This document shows, in pieces, positions 24,591-32,676 of a stretch of DNA of 64,000 nucleotides; position 1 is the stretch's first letter; each line of letters opens with the position of its first letter. Under the pieces are notes generated by a model that had not been told where the DNA came from, made no database searches, and was given only the letters and a program-made list of their open reading frames with translations. The stretch is from JADFQT01 sp965216025. GTDB taxonomy: Bacteria; Chloroflexota; Dehalococcoidia; Lucifugimonadales; UBA3495. Location of the stretch: contig CBDCEX010000017.1 in NCBI GenBank assembly GCA_965216025.1, positions 620,001-684,000 on the forward strand, in the 5' to 3' direction. A program made the position numbers and the translations under genes.

Positions 24591-25580
24591 ATGAGCAAGA
24601 ATATAGTGGTATTTTCGGATGGAACGGCTAAAGAGGGTGGACAAGGCCCGAATACCAATGTCTACAAGCTGTTCAATCTGATAGAAGATCGAACAGTGGA
24701 CCAGGTCGCATTTTATGACCGTGGTCTAGGTACAGGCTGGCGCAAAATTTCTGGCTCAGCTTTCGGAGTGGGAATTTCTAAGAATATACAGGAATGCTAT
24801 GAGTTCATTTTTGAAAACTACCAGTCGGGAGACCAGATATACCTTTTCGGATTTAGTAGAGGTGCATTTACAGTAAGAAGTTTGTCTGGATTCCTTGACC
24901 TGTTCGGCATATTTCCTAAGTCTAGACGGGAGTTGATTGACGATGCCTACGATATTTACAAAATAAGGGATCAGCATAAAAGAGGAGCCGAGGCGAAGGA
25001 ATTCTTGTCCAGACATCACACCATGAGGTGTGAGATTAAATTCCTGGGTGTCTGGGACACGGTTGGTGCACTAGGATTACCTGTACCAATCGGATTTATG
25101 GACGGATGGGGTCCATTCAAACATGAATTTCATAACACAGCATTGGCTGACAATGTAAAACATGGGTGCCATGACTTATCTATCGATGAAAAAAGAGCGG
25201 CTTTTCGACCAACCTTCTGGAAGGAGAACGCATTAGTGGAACAAGTCTGGTTCCCTGGAGTTCATTCTGACGTGGGAGGAGGATACCCAGAGCATGACTT
25301 ATCGGATATTACTCTGGAGTGGATGGTAAAAAAGGCAAAAGCTGATGGTCTAAAAATTTACCACAATCATAAAGTCACAGTTGATCCGAATGCTGATGGT
25401 GTTTTGCATGATTCACGTTCTGGTATTGCCCGCCTTTTTAGAAAGAAACAGAGGACAATTGATAGCGAATGCGGTAAACCCAAAGTTCATCAAAGTGTTT
25501 TAGACAGAGCTAACAATGCAAGTTTTAATTACAATCCTTGGATCCTTAATTTAGACCATGATGTAGAGCCATGGTGTTAA
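24591..25580 (+). CDS. DUF2235 alpha/beta-hydrolase-like protein (Tle1-like lipase domain)
   Basis: 329 residues. Start chosen at ATG 24591 (MSKNIVVFSDGTAKEGGQGP), where family similarity begins. IYLFGFSRGAF carries the GxSxG nucleophile (Ser89), and WFPGVHSDVGGGY supplies the His/Asp region typical of DUF2235. Family members include type VI secretion phospholipase effectors, but no secretion signal or VI-system neighbour is visible, so a cytosolic hydrolase or defence role is equally possible. Low GC like its neighbour. Confidence 0.85.
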   Translation: MSKNIVVFSDGTAKEGGQGPNTNVYKLFNLIEDRTVDQVAFYDRGLGTGWRKISGSAFGVGISKNIQECYEFIFENYQSGDQIYLFGFSRGAFTVRSLSGFLDLFGIFPKSRRELIDDAYDIYKIRDQHKRGAEAKEFLSRHHTMRCEIKFLGVWDTVGALGLPVPIGFMDGWGPFKHEFHNTALADNVKHGCHDLSIDEKRAAFRPTFWKENALVEQVWFPGVHSDVGGGYPEHDLSDITLEWMVKKAKADGLKIYHNHKVTVDPNADGVLHDSRSGIARLFRKKQRTIDSECGKPKVHQSVLDRANNASFNYNPWILNLDHDVEPWC

Positions 25581-25879
25581 TGCTTATTACTGGGCAGGCG
25601 ACGCGCTCAAGATTCGATTATTTGACCAGAGGATTTCGGCGTTTGGCGCCATTTTGTAGCTGTAAGGACCAAACTCGGGCCCGGGAACCGATGCGTACCC
25701 AATGCTTACTCAGTGCCACTTCCGTGTAAGTGCCGTGCATTCTTCGTACGATTAGTGTCGGACTAGCAACCTAACTAGCGCAGCTTGTATTTCACCTTCC
25801 AACACCGGCTATTCAGTGGACTACCCGGAAGAATGCGCGGAGGGGTCCCAGGTGACGGTGTTCATGGGAGAGGAGCGGG

Positions 25880-26100
25880 CTACTCGCCCATGACCCTGCT
25901 GAAAAACGCCAGGGCTTTACCGCCGGTGATCTTGATGATGTCGGCGTCGGAATAGCCGCGGATGATCAGCCCGCGGATAATGTTCTTCCCTTCGGCCGGG
26001 GATTCGAGGCCACTAATCGAGCCCGAGCTTCTCACCCCGATGCTGGAATCGGTCCCTATGGCCACGTGGTCCACACCCTCACCTGCTTCGTTGTTTTCGC
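25880..26100 (-). pseudogene. C-terminal fragment of a membrane dipeptidase (peptidase M19)
   Basis: GEGVDHVAIGTDSSIGVRSS, then SPAEGKNIIRGLIIRGYSDADIIKITGGKALAFFSRV, is the C-terminal metal-site and helix region of M19 dipeptidases. The rest is absent; around 26083-26110 the sequence switches to an arylsulfotransferase-like fragment on the same strand. 25581-25879 upstream holds no recognisable gene. Confidence 0.7.
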
Positions 26101-26104
26101 AGAG

Positions 26105-26450
26105 ATTTTTCCCATAGCATGATAAGAGTGTTGCCGTTAGGCAGTCGACCATAGAGCTTCAGGTGGGGATTGCGATACTCCCAGAGCACCTCGCCTTCCC
26201 AGTTCAACTCCTGGATACCGTCGGAGGCCTGGGCGCCAGCTGAATCGGCTGAGCGTGGGGTCCTGGGTAGAATATTTCCGGTGGGTAGTAGATGACCATA
26301 CGCGACACCTCGTTTACAGTGCCAGCAGTGGACAATGTTACCCTCCATATCGATCAAATACATGTCGTCCCCACCATTGGGGGCGAAGAGGGTATAGCCC
26401 CGGTGGGCACGACCAGTCTCGTAGTAAATTGTACCTGTTTGACGCCGAGA
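26105..26450 (-). pseudogene. N-terminal fragment of an arylsulfotransferase (ASST)-like protein
   Basis: The minus strand reads TIYYETGRAHRGYTLFAPNG, then DDMYLIDMEGNIVHCWH, GHLLPTGNIL, IQELNWEGEVLWEYRNPHLK and LPNGNTLIMLWEK, the opening propeller blades of ASST-like proteins. No good start codon remains, and the rest of the gene is replaced by the M19 fragment, so this is a chimeric scar. Confidence 0.65.
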
Positions 26451-26545
26451 CCAGCCTATTACATGCCTCCTTACTTGTGCTCATACTGGCAACCTTAAAC
26501 CTTTGGGGTTGTACCTCTCCCACTCCCTCTGGAGGTGAATTGCGA

Positions 26546-26830
26546 ATGGATATTGCCTTTAATGCAATCGGGTTGATCGGAGTCGCGCTGATACTGCTAG
26601 CGTATTTCCTGCTGCAGCGGGGCACTCTAACGGCGCGACGTATGGCGTATCTTCTGCCGAATCTGCTGGGAGCCTCATTGATACTGGTGTCGCTGGTGCA
26701 CGATTGGAACCTTGCCGCGTTCGTGATTGAGGCATCCTGGGTCGCGGTCAGCTTGTACGGGATAGCGAAGACGATCAAACAAAGGGCATCGCCAAGGCGG
26801 CACGCAGAGCGGAATAGTGTGGATTCTTAA
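26546..26830 (+). CDS. CBU_0592-like small membrane protein
   Basis: 94 residues from ATG 26546, with GGAGGTG eight bases upstream. Three hydrophobic segments (IAFNAIGLIGVALILLAYFLL, MAYLLPNLLGASLILVSLV, AAFVIEASWVAVSLYGI) and the pattern N-IG-G...E-SW-..S.YG match the small three-helix CBU_0592-type membrane domain of unknown function. It appears intact among broken genes. Confidence 0.7.
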   Translation: MDIAFNAIGLIGVALILLAYFLLQRGTLTARRMAYLLPNLLGASLILVSLVHDWNLAAFVIEASWVAVSLYGIAKTIKQRASPRRHAERNSVDS

Positions 26831-27008
26831 CGTAGAAGCAGTGAGTAGGTGGCAGGAGACAATTACAACCGACAGAGCGAACGGGTTACCACGTATGTGT
26901 TCCCCGAAATCGAAGGCGTACTCCAGGTCGTCTAGGCTAAATTATTCATCATGATCTTCAACCTTACCACGCTGTGTCCATATCCCCCTAAAATCGACCC
27001 TATGTTAC

Positions 27009-28291
27009 CAGGGCCTTTTCATTTTCTCAAAATAGTATAAAATTATTTACCAGTTTAAGCGGGAGGGAAGGATGATGACTTTGAGAGAAACGCTGGATTT
27101 GGTGCCTGACTTCCGGAGTAGCCAAGGGCGACGCCACTCTTTGGGGGCGATCCTGGCCTTGGCCACCTGTGCCATGCTGTGCGGCGCCCGCAGCTTATAC
27201 GCCATAGCTCAATGGGGGCGGGACCAAGGGGGTGCTACGGCGCAGCTTTTGGGGTTCAGCCAGGAGAAGACACCCTGCGTGGCCACCCTCCACCGGGTGT
27301 TCAAGGGCCTGGACGTGGCGGCCTTTGAGGCAGAAGTCGGCAACTGGCTGGCAAATAGCGGGGTAGAGGCGGATGACCCCCTGTCCCTGGACGGGAAAAC
27401 CTTGCGAGGGGTCCACGGCCAAGAGATACCCGGGGTCCATCTGGTGTCGGCCTACGCTAGCCGCGCTGGGGCAGTGCTGGCGCAGGTAGCTGCGCCGGGC
27501 AAAGGGGAAGAATTGGCGGCGGTCAAAGAAGTATTGGGCCAGGTACCCCTGAAGGGTCGGGTAGTAGTGGCTGATGCCTTACTGACCCAACGGAAAGTCT
27601 GTGAGCAGATTGTGGCAGGCGGCGGAGAGTATCTGCTGCCAGTTAAAGAGAATCAGCCCACCTTGCGCCGAGACCTGGAGGTGGCTTTTTCCCCTGCTAG
27701 GAACTGAGAGGGCTGGTGGGCCAACCGTACCTCCCTGGCTGGCAGCGGAGTGGCGAGCACGCGGGGCCAAGCTGACGGTCTGGGCCGATGCTCCAGTAAA
27801 GCGGCGTCATGGGCGGCTGGAGCGGCGAGAGTTGTGGGCCTTGGCCGACCCAGAGCTAAATGGCTACGTGGGCAGCGCTGGGACGGTCGGGGAAGCGTGG
27901 CCGCATCTGCAACAGGTGTGTCGGCTAGAGCGCCAGCGGGTCGTGAAGGGCAAGAAACAGGTGGCTGTGAGCTATGCAATTAGCAGTCTCCCAGCCACTG
28001 ATGCCGATGCCAGGCGATTGTTGAGCCTTTCCCGTGGGCACTGGGGCATCGAGAACCGCCTCCACTGGGTACGGGATGTGACCTTCGACGAGGACCGCTC
28101 TCAGGTGCGCACTGGGGCCGCCCCACAGGTTCTGGCGGGCCTGCGGAACCTGGTCATCAGCTTGGTACGTCGGGCTGGGCATTCCAACGTAGCCGCTGCC
28201 CTACGCCGCCACAATGCCCATCTCAGCGAAGCTTTCGACATGATGGAACCATCTGCTTTACCTACCAGGCAGGAGAATGAAAAAAGCCCTG
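27009..28291 (+). mobile_element. ISAs1-family insertion sequence, copy 3
   Basis: Left end CAGGGCCTTTTCATT at 27009. The right end is slightly degenerate (AATGAAAAAAGCCCTG). An 8-bp insertion (AACCATCT) near 28247 distinguishes it from copies 1 and 2. The flanks (CTATGTTAC / CCTATGTCC) are similar but not an exact duplication. Confidence 0.9.
27072..27707 (+). CDS. ISAs1 transposase, N-terminal part (copy 3)
   Basis: As at 4187-4822 with one change (MMTLRETLDL). Same premature TGA after the T5C4 run. Confidence 0.85.
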   Translation: MMTLRETLDLVPDFRSSQGRRHSLGAILALATCAMLCGARSLYAIAQWGRDQGGATAQLLGFSQEKTPCVATLHRVFKGLDVAAFEAEVGNWLANSGVEADDPLSLDGKTLRGVHGQEIPGVHLVSAYASRAGAVLAQVAAPGKGEELAAVKEVLGQVPLKGRVVVADALLTQRKVCEQIVAGGGEYLLPVKENQPTLRRDLEVAFSPARN

Positions 28292-28344
28292 CCTATGTCC
28301 CACGGACCGGGGCAAGGCGGGCAGCAAGCGAAGCCTGTTGGTAG
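27601..28344 (+). CDS. ISAs1 transposase, C-terminal part (copy 3), altered end
   Basis: As at 4716-5387 up to AFDMM. There the 8-bp insertion shifts the frame, replacing GFTYQAGE with an unrelated tail that reads beyond the element. This copy is probably less fit for transposition. Confidence 0.75.
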   Translation: MSRLWQAAESICCQLKRISPPCAETWRWLFPLLGTERAGGPTVPPWLAAEWRARGAKLTVWADAPVKRRHGRLERRELWALADPELNGYVGSAGTVGEAWPHLQQVCRLERQRVVKGKKQVAVSYAISSLPATDADARRLLSLSRGHWGIENRLHWVRDVTFDEDRSQVRTGAAPQVLAGLRNLVISLVRRAGHSNVAAALRRHNAHLSEAFDMMEPSALPTRQENEKSPAYVPRTGARRAASEACW

Positions 28345-28510
28345 AGGGGGATGGAGGGCCCATCCACATCCAGCGCCACTCCCTTCCAGCCTATGGTGCT
28401 CCAACGGTCCTAACCTTTGTCACTGCACTAATTAGCACTTAGAAGTTTTTCGACGCTAGCTAATTACATCCAACCTTACTGTAGGATGTTAGTAGGAGAG
28501 GTTCACACAC

Positions 28511-28533
28511 GTGCGCGGGAAGCGCGGTTTTTT
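28511..28533 (+). terminator. Possible rho-independent terminator
   Basis: A short GCGC-GGGAA-GCGC hairpin is followed by GG and T6. It lies in the 28345-28607 gap between ISAs1 copy 3 and IS66, which otherwise holds nothing recognisable. Confidence 0.35.
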
Positions 28534-28607
28534 AATCCTCGGTTGCACCACCGCCAGAGACAAAACGACGGTGCTGATGAACCGGACATCATAAAAGGGC
28601 TTTGAAG

Positions 28608-30038
28608 GTAAGTGTTCAGATTTGAGGGGAAGCGAGCAACCGGCGGCATTCCAGGAGGGGATTGAGACATCTAGCCCGCCAGGTGCCAAAGAGGGATGCC
28701 AAGGTCATCTTGCTGTCGGTGCCCTGCCCTGAGCGGGTGCCGCCGCTGATCTTGCGACTGGTTACCAGATGCCGCAGGCTCCGCTCGGCGGCGTTGTTGT
28801 CTGAGGGCACGGCTGGGTCCGACACGAAGACAAACAGTTCCTTGATGAACCGTTCCATGCGCCGGCAGAGCTTGGCCTGAACCGCCAGGGGATCTTTAAG
28901 GAAAGGCCGCGGCAAGACCATTAGTTTCTCCTCCAGCATTAGCTGGGTGCGATGGCCTGGCTGGGCTCGGGGAAGGACCGCGGCCTTGGCCTCCGTGTAG
29001 ACTTGGTGAACCGCCTCGGCCCACTGAGCCAGCCCAGCGTCTTCTGGGTACAACCCTTTCAGGTCATGGATATCCCGCAGCAGATGAGCCCAGCACCGTT
29101 GCTTCAGGCCCGGGTAGTGGTTATAGGCGGCGTAGAAATCACTGACCAACACTCCGCTGAAGGAGGAATCCAGCACCTCATCCACCACCCCCTTATCCCG
29201 ACCCCGACGCAGGAAGTATCGTTCGCTGGGAGTGCTGAAGGTCCAAACATAGCCGTTGCTCCCGTCCTGGCGCCAGCCGGTTTCGTCGCCCTGCACCACG
29301 GGACTGGCGCGGACTTGCTCGAGCACCTCTCGCACCGCCGTCTTAGCCTGACGGGCTACTCCATGGACGGCCTGGACGATGGCACCAACACTCAGGTGCA
29401 ACTGATGGACGGTCTCCAGGTACCATTGGATGATTCTTATGGGCAACCGTCCCTCCTCCCGCAGGGTCACCATCAGGCTTACCAGATTGACCCCCAGGCG
29501 CTGCTGGCCCAGAACCACCCCCTGCAGGGCCTCTTTGGGCAGCCGGCGCCGCTGGCATACCGGACAGATGCGGGCTACCAGGGCGTGCTCGGTCACTTCT
29601 ACCGGAGCCACCGGTAGCTCAATGACTTCCCGAGTTCGCTGTACCCATCCGCCGTTCAGGTGAGTCCCGCAGTCGGGACAGACCGCCACGGCATGCTCCA
29701 CCCGCCGGGTAGGAGTCATGCGCTGGCGGGCGAAGCCATGGCGACGCGGCTTTCTGGGCTCCTTTTTCTCCGGCGCTTGCCGGCTGGAGTGCGGCTGATT
29801 ACCCGGCATCCCCGACGACCCGCGCCGGTTGGGACGGGATTCCAGAACCCCAATCCGCCTTTGCAAATCGGCAATGACTGCCCGCTGGCCGGCAATTATC
29901 TCCAGCAGAGTTTCGCGACTCGCCGCGTTCAGGTCTAGTTCAGTGTCCACCTCCCTGGTATGCCACAACTCCCCCGGCCATGCCAGCGTTTTTCCAACGG
30001 CTTTGAGCCAATTCACCTCATCAAGTCTGAACAGTTAC
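28608..30038 (-). mobile_element. IS66-family insertion sequence
   Basis: 1431 bp with inverted repeats GTAAGTGTTCAGATTTG / GTAACTGTTCAGACTTG, flanked by the exact 8-bp duplication CTTTGAAG (28600-28607 and 30039-30046), the normal IS66 target-duplication length. It carries only the large transposase gene and lacks tnpA/tnpB accessory ORFs, as in the single-gene IS66 subgroup. Confidence 0.95.
28616..30016 (-). CDS. tnpC: IS66 family transposase
   Basis: About 466 residues from GTG 30016; an internal GTG at 29950, just before DTELDLNAASRETL, may be the true start. Leucine-zipper-like N-terminus, zinc-binding CPDCGTHLNGG and CPVCQRRRLP, DDE core with QGDETGWRQDG and VSDFYAAYNHYPGLKQRCWAHLLRDI, and the C-terminal PSDNNAAERSLRHLVTSRKISGG. 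No frameshift is seen, so it may be active. Confidence 0.93.
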   Translation of the reverse strand: MNWLKAVGKTLAWPGELWHTREVDTELDLNAASRETLLEIIAGQRAVIADLQRRIGVLESRPNRRGSSGMPGNQPHSSRQAPEKKEPRKPRRHGFARQRMTPTRRVEHAVAVCPDCGTHLNGGWVQRTREVIELPVAPVEVTEHALVARICPVCQRRRLPKEALQGVVLGQQRLGVNLVSLMVTLREEGRLPIRIIQWYLETVHQLHLSVGAIVQAVHGVARQAKTAVREVLEQVRASPVVQGDETGWRQDGSNGYVWTFSTPSERYFLRRGRDKGVVDEVLDSSFSGVLVSDFYAAYNHYPGLKQRCWAHLLRDIHDLKGLYPEDAGLAQWAEAVHQVYTEAKAAVLPRAQPGHRTQLMLEEKLMVLPRPFLKDPLAVQAKLCRRMERFIKELFVFVSDPAVPSDNNAAERSLRHLVTSRKISGGTRSGQGTDSKMTLASLFGTWRARCLNPLLECRRLLASPQI

Positions 30039-30045
30039 CTTTGAA

Positions 30046-30203
30046 GTGAATAGAGGAACTTACCTCGTCATCGTGCTAATATTGATTTCCGCTGGGCAGG
30101 CTTGCGCCCAAGCTCCGGTGCAACAGAGTGAGCAGGAAATCGTCCTCACACCAGTTGCCTTCCAAACTCAATCTCCTTCTGAAATCGTAGTGCCCACGCC
30201 TAC
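30046..30203 (+). pseudogene. N-terminal piece of a secreted Pro/Thr-rich protein
   Basis: From GTG 30046: MNRGTYLVIVLILISAGQAC (signal peptide, possible lipobox), then AQAPVQQSEQEIVLTPVAFQ and Pro/Thr-rich sequence ending at the MITE at 30204. The GTG overlaps the IS66 target duplication. It may be the lost beginning of the pentapeptide-repeat gene at 32677-33351, but that is inference. Confidence 0.45.
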
Positions 30204-30404
30204 TAAACCAAAGCCAAAGTGGAATCTACATCGACACCGGATTGGGCAGCGCTTGCAACACCGTCATTCCGGTGACAACGCCGGAATCCAGGAAACAGTG
30301 GAGAATGTAATTTCCTGGACACCGGCTTACGCCGGTGCGACGAAGGGTTTTGCGCCTTCAGGTTGCGGAAATCGACGCATTGCCTATTGCCGGAGCAGGG
30401 CTGC
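30204..30404 (+). mobile_element. IS630-related composite MITE, truncated copy
   Basis: Left end TAAACCAAAGCCAAAGTGGA matches the IS630 ends. The interior, with the palindromes CATTCCGG...CCGGAATCC and CACCGGCTTACGCCGGTG, matches the complete 239-bp copy at 32437-32675. It lacks the right end and stops beside the carbonic anhydrase stop codon. Confidence 0.75.
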
Positions 30405-30406
30405 AA

Positions 30407-30913
30407 CTAGAGGCCGCTCTGCCGGAAAAGCTCTTTTTTCTCCGCCAGATGGTTGGCGGTGTTCAGCATGCCGGCCCGCTGCTCCTCGGATATCTGCCGC
30501 TTTATTTCGCCGGGCACTCCGGTTACGAAGGAGCTGTCCGGAATTTTGATGCCGGACAAAACTACCGAGTTGGCCGCGATTAGGCAGTGCTTGCCCAGGC
30601 TGGAGCGGTGCAAAAAGGTGCAGTTGTTCCCCAGCAATGACCCTTCGCCGATGAAATCCCCGTGGACCACCACGCCGTGGCCGATGGTCACGTGATGCTC
30701 GATAACCAGTCCATCGCCGTGGATCACCGAGCCTTCCTGAACGTTGACGTAGTCGCCCAAGACGATCTTTTCTTCTCCATCCGCCCGAATGGTCACCCCG
30801 GGCCAAATGCTGCAGTGCTCTCCAATCTCCACATCACCAACTACATAAGCGAACTCACTGACCCAGGCCGTTTCCGCTACTCTGGGAGTCTTGTCCCCGA
30901 GAGTCCTGATCAA
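30407..30913 (-). CDS. Gamma-carbonic anhydrase family protein
   Basis: 168 residues from TTG 30913, preceded by AAGGAGG at ideal spacing; an upstream in-frame ATG at 30979 lacks one. Left-handed beta-helix hexapeptide repeats (WVSEFAYVVGDVEIGEHCSI, GDYVNVQEGSVIHGD, HHVTIGHGVVVHG, IGEGSLLGNNCTF). Histidines in IEHHVTIGHG and the GHG turn fit the trimer-interface metal site. Related to YrdA/PaaY; CO2 hydration or an acyl-thioesterase role are both known in the family. Confidence 0.87.
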   Translation of the reverse strand: MIRTLGDKTPRVAETAWVSEFAYVVGDVEIGEHCSIWPGVTIRADGEEKIVLGDYVNVQEGSVIHGDGLVIEHHVTIGHGVVVHGDFIGEGSLLGNNCTFLHRSSLGKHCLIAANSVVLSGIKIPDSSFVTGVPGEIKRQISEEQRAGMLNTANHLAEKKELFRQSGL

Positions 30914-31036
30914 ACCGCTCCTCCTTATGAAGCCATGAAGCCGCTCCTGCTCCGGCCGTGACGCCGAAATCCAACACATTCAAGACGGCTTTCGTCGATG
31001 CCCGATTATAGCCTATCCTGGGCGGCAGTGGGCTCC

Positions 31037-32269
31037 TAAACCAAAGCTAAGGTGAAACCTACATAAAGCGAACCCGAAGAGGAGTTGCGATATTCTGTAA
31101 AAGAAGTCGAGTGGCGGTGGTGGAAGGGATGAAGGAAATAGTGCAACTCATGGAAGAGTGGCAACTCAATGTAGGTGACTTACGGGAAAGGATGTATCGA
31201 GCGCCAACACCTCGAGAGCGAGAGCGATGGCACGGGCTATGGTTGTTGGGCCAAGGGTGGTCGGCTATCCAGGTGGCTGAGGCTTTGGACAGAGAGCCTC
31301 ATACCATTGGAAACTGGCTGGCCAACTTTCGCCGAGGCGGGGCCCAAGGTTTGGTCTTTGAACAGACTGGGGGTTCCCCCCCGTCTTGAACTGGGGTCAA
31401 CAGAACCAACTGAAGTCTGCGGTGTAAAATCCGCCTGGAGAGGCGGGAGTTGAATTGTCCAACTGGAATTGGAAAGTAGTGAGGCAATTTCTCAAGCAGA
31501 GCTTTGACCTGGGGCTGAGTCGAAGCAGTTGCTTGAACTACCTCCATCGGTTGGGCTTCGTGCTGAAGCGACCCAAGAAACGCCTCCTGAAAGCCAAGGA
31601 TGAAGCGCGGAAAGCCTTCGTCCTCCAGTACAGCCAAATCCGAGAGGAGGCCCAAGAGAGTGGGGCCAAAATCTTCTTCGTAGACGAAGCCCACTTTCGG
31701 GCCGATGCCGATCTGAGGGGGAAATGGGTGCTCAAGGGAGAGCCGGCGCTGGTGGACTCTACCAGTCCTCGGTGGGGAGAGAAGGCCTGCTACTACTCGG
31801 GAGTTTGCTTGGAGGCTGGGGAGGTGGAAGCCATGGAAATAGCCGGCAACAGCAATGCCGAGACCTCCACCGCCTTTTTACGGCAGCTAAGAGCAAAACA
31901 TCCTGGACCTCTGGTAGTAATCTGGGACAATGGGCCAGCCCACCGAGGAGCAGCGATTCGCAGCTATTTGACCACCCCTGACTTGCAGCTGAGGCTGGTG
32001 GCCTTACCGGCCTACAGCCCAGACTTCAATGCCGACGAAGCCGTCTGGGACTGGGCCAGGGAAGAGGTCACGGCCAACGAATGCCTGGGAACAAAAGCCC
32101 AAGTCCAAGAGAAGATGAATGCATTCTTCGGCGGACTAGCTCACCGTAAGGATGAAGTGAAACATCGCTGCCGAACCCTGTTACAAGCTCGAGCCGATGC
32201 ATTGATTTTTACACCTTCCCTACCTTTGCCATCGCTGCAAAATGTAGTTCCCACCTTGGCGTTGGTTTA
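31037..32269 (+). mobile_element. IS630-family insertion sequence, copy 2
   Basis: 1233 bp, from TAAACCAAAGC to GCGTTGGTTTA, with TA at both ends. Diverged by scattered substitutions from copies 1 and 3 throughout, so it is not the most recent insertion. Confidence 0.93.
31111..31389 (+). CDS. IS630 transposase orfA (copy 2)
   Basis: 92 residues with the HTH (AIQVAEALDREPHTIGNWLANF), ending GGSPPS at TGA after a C7 run (31376-31382). Confidence 0.85.
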   Translation: MAVVEGMKEIVQLMEEWQLNVGDLRERMYRAPTPRERERWHGLWLLGQGWSAIQVAEALDREPHTIGNWLANFRRGGAQGLVFEQTGGSPPS

Positions 32270-32270
32270 G
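31455..32270 (+). CDS. IS630 transposase orfB (copy 2)
   Basis: 271 residues from TTG 31455; the same frame extends upstream toward the C-run, though here a TAA (31427-31429) lies between the run and this start, so frameshift fusion would fail in this copy. DDE blocks are intact (FFVDEAHF, VIWDNGPAH, NADEAVW). The TAG stop is formed by the TA end plus flanking G at 32270. Confidence 0.82.
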   Translation: MSNWNWKVVRQFLKQSFDLGLSRSSCLNYLHRLGFVLKRPKKRLLKAKDEARKAFVLQYSQIREEAQESGAKIFFVDEAHFRADADLRGKWVLKGEPALVDSTSPRWGEKACYYSGVCLEAGEVEAMEIAGNSNAETSTAFLRQLRAKHPGPLVVIWDNGPAHRGAAIRSYLTTPDLQLRLVALPAYSPDFNADEAVWDWAREEVTANECLGTKAQVQEKMNAFFGGLAHRKDEVKHRCRTLLQARADALIFTPSLPLPSLQNVVPTLALV

Positions 32271-32436
32271 GGTACCAGAAGTCCCAATTCCAACTGCCGT
32301 TCTACAAGCTCCAAGCGTCACCCCGTCTCCTACTGTCACCCCGTCTCCTACTGCCACACCGACTCCTTGGCCCACAGCGACCTTCACACCGCTTTCGCTG
32401 CCAACCGCCATTCCCAAGCCCCCTACAAGATCCACC
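32271..32436 (+). pseudogene. Pro/Thr-rich linker fragment of a secreted protein
   Basis: Reads VPEVPIPTAVLQAPSVTPSP, then TVTPSPTATPTPWPTATFTP and so on, ending at the MITE at 32437. Bounded by IS630 copy 2 on the left. It is in frame with the sequence TPIPTPRPLALADVRF after the MITE, although the rejoined TA plus G would read TAG, so one extra change is needed. Confidence 0.5.
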
Positions 32437-32675
32437 TAAACCAAAGCCAAAGTGGAATCTACATCGACACCGGATTGGACAGCGCTGCCAACACCGTCAT
32501 TCCGGCGAACGCCGGAATCCAGGGAACATGGCAGAATGTACTTTCGTGGACACCGGCTTACGCCGGTGCGACGAGGGATTTTGCTCTTTCAGGTTGCGCA
32601 AACTAAAACACTGCCGATTGCCGAAGCAGACTTTGGGCATTAGCTGAATGTAGTTTTCACCTTGGTATTAGTTTA
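32437..32675 (+). mobile_element. IS630-related composite MITE (239 bp)
   Basis: Ends TAAACCAAAGCCAAAGTGGA and, inverted, TAAACTAATACCAAGGTGAA match the IS630 terminal repeats of this window. The interior carries the palindromic CATTCCGGCGAACGCCGGAA repeat. TA at both ends is consistent with mobilisation by the IS630 transposase. Confidence 0.85.
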
Positions 32676-32676
32676 G

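Noticed and set aside
30046..30549. Single 167-residue secreted protein
   Set aside because: Only the first ~53 codons look like a secreted protein; the rest is translation of a MITE and the antisense of the carbonic anhydrase gene.
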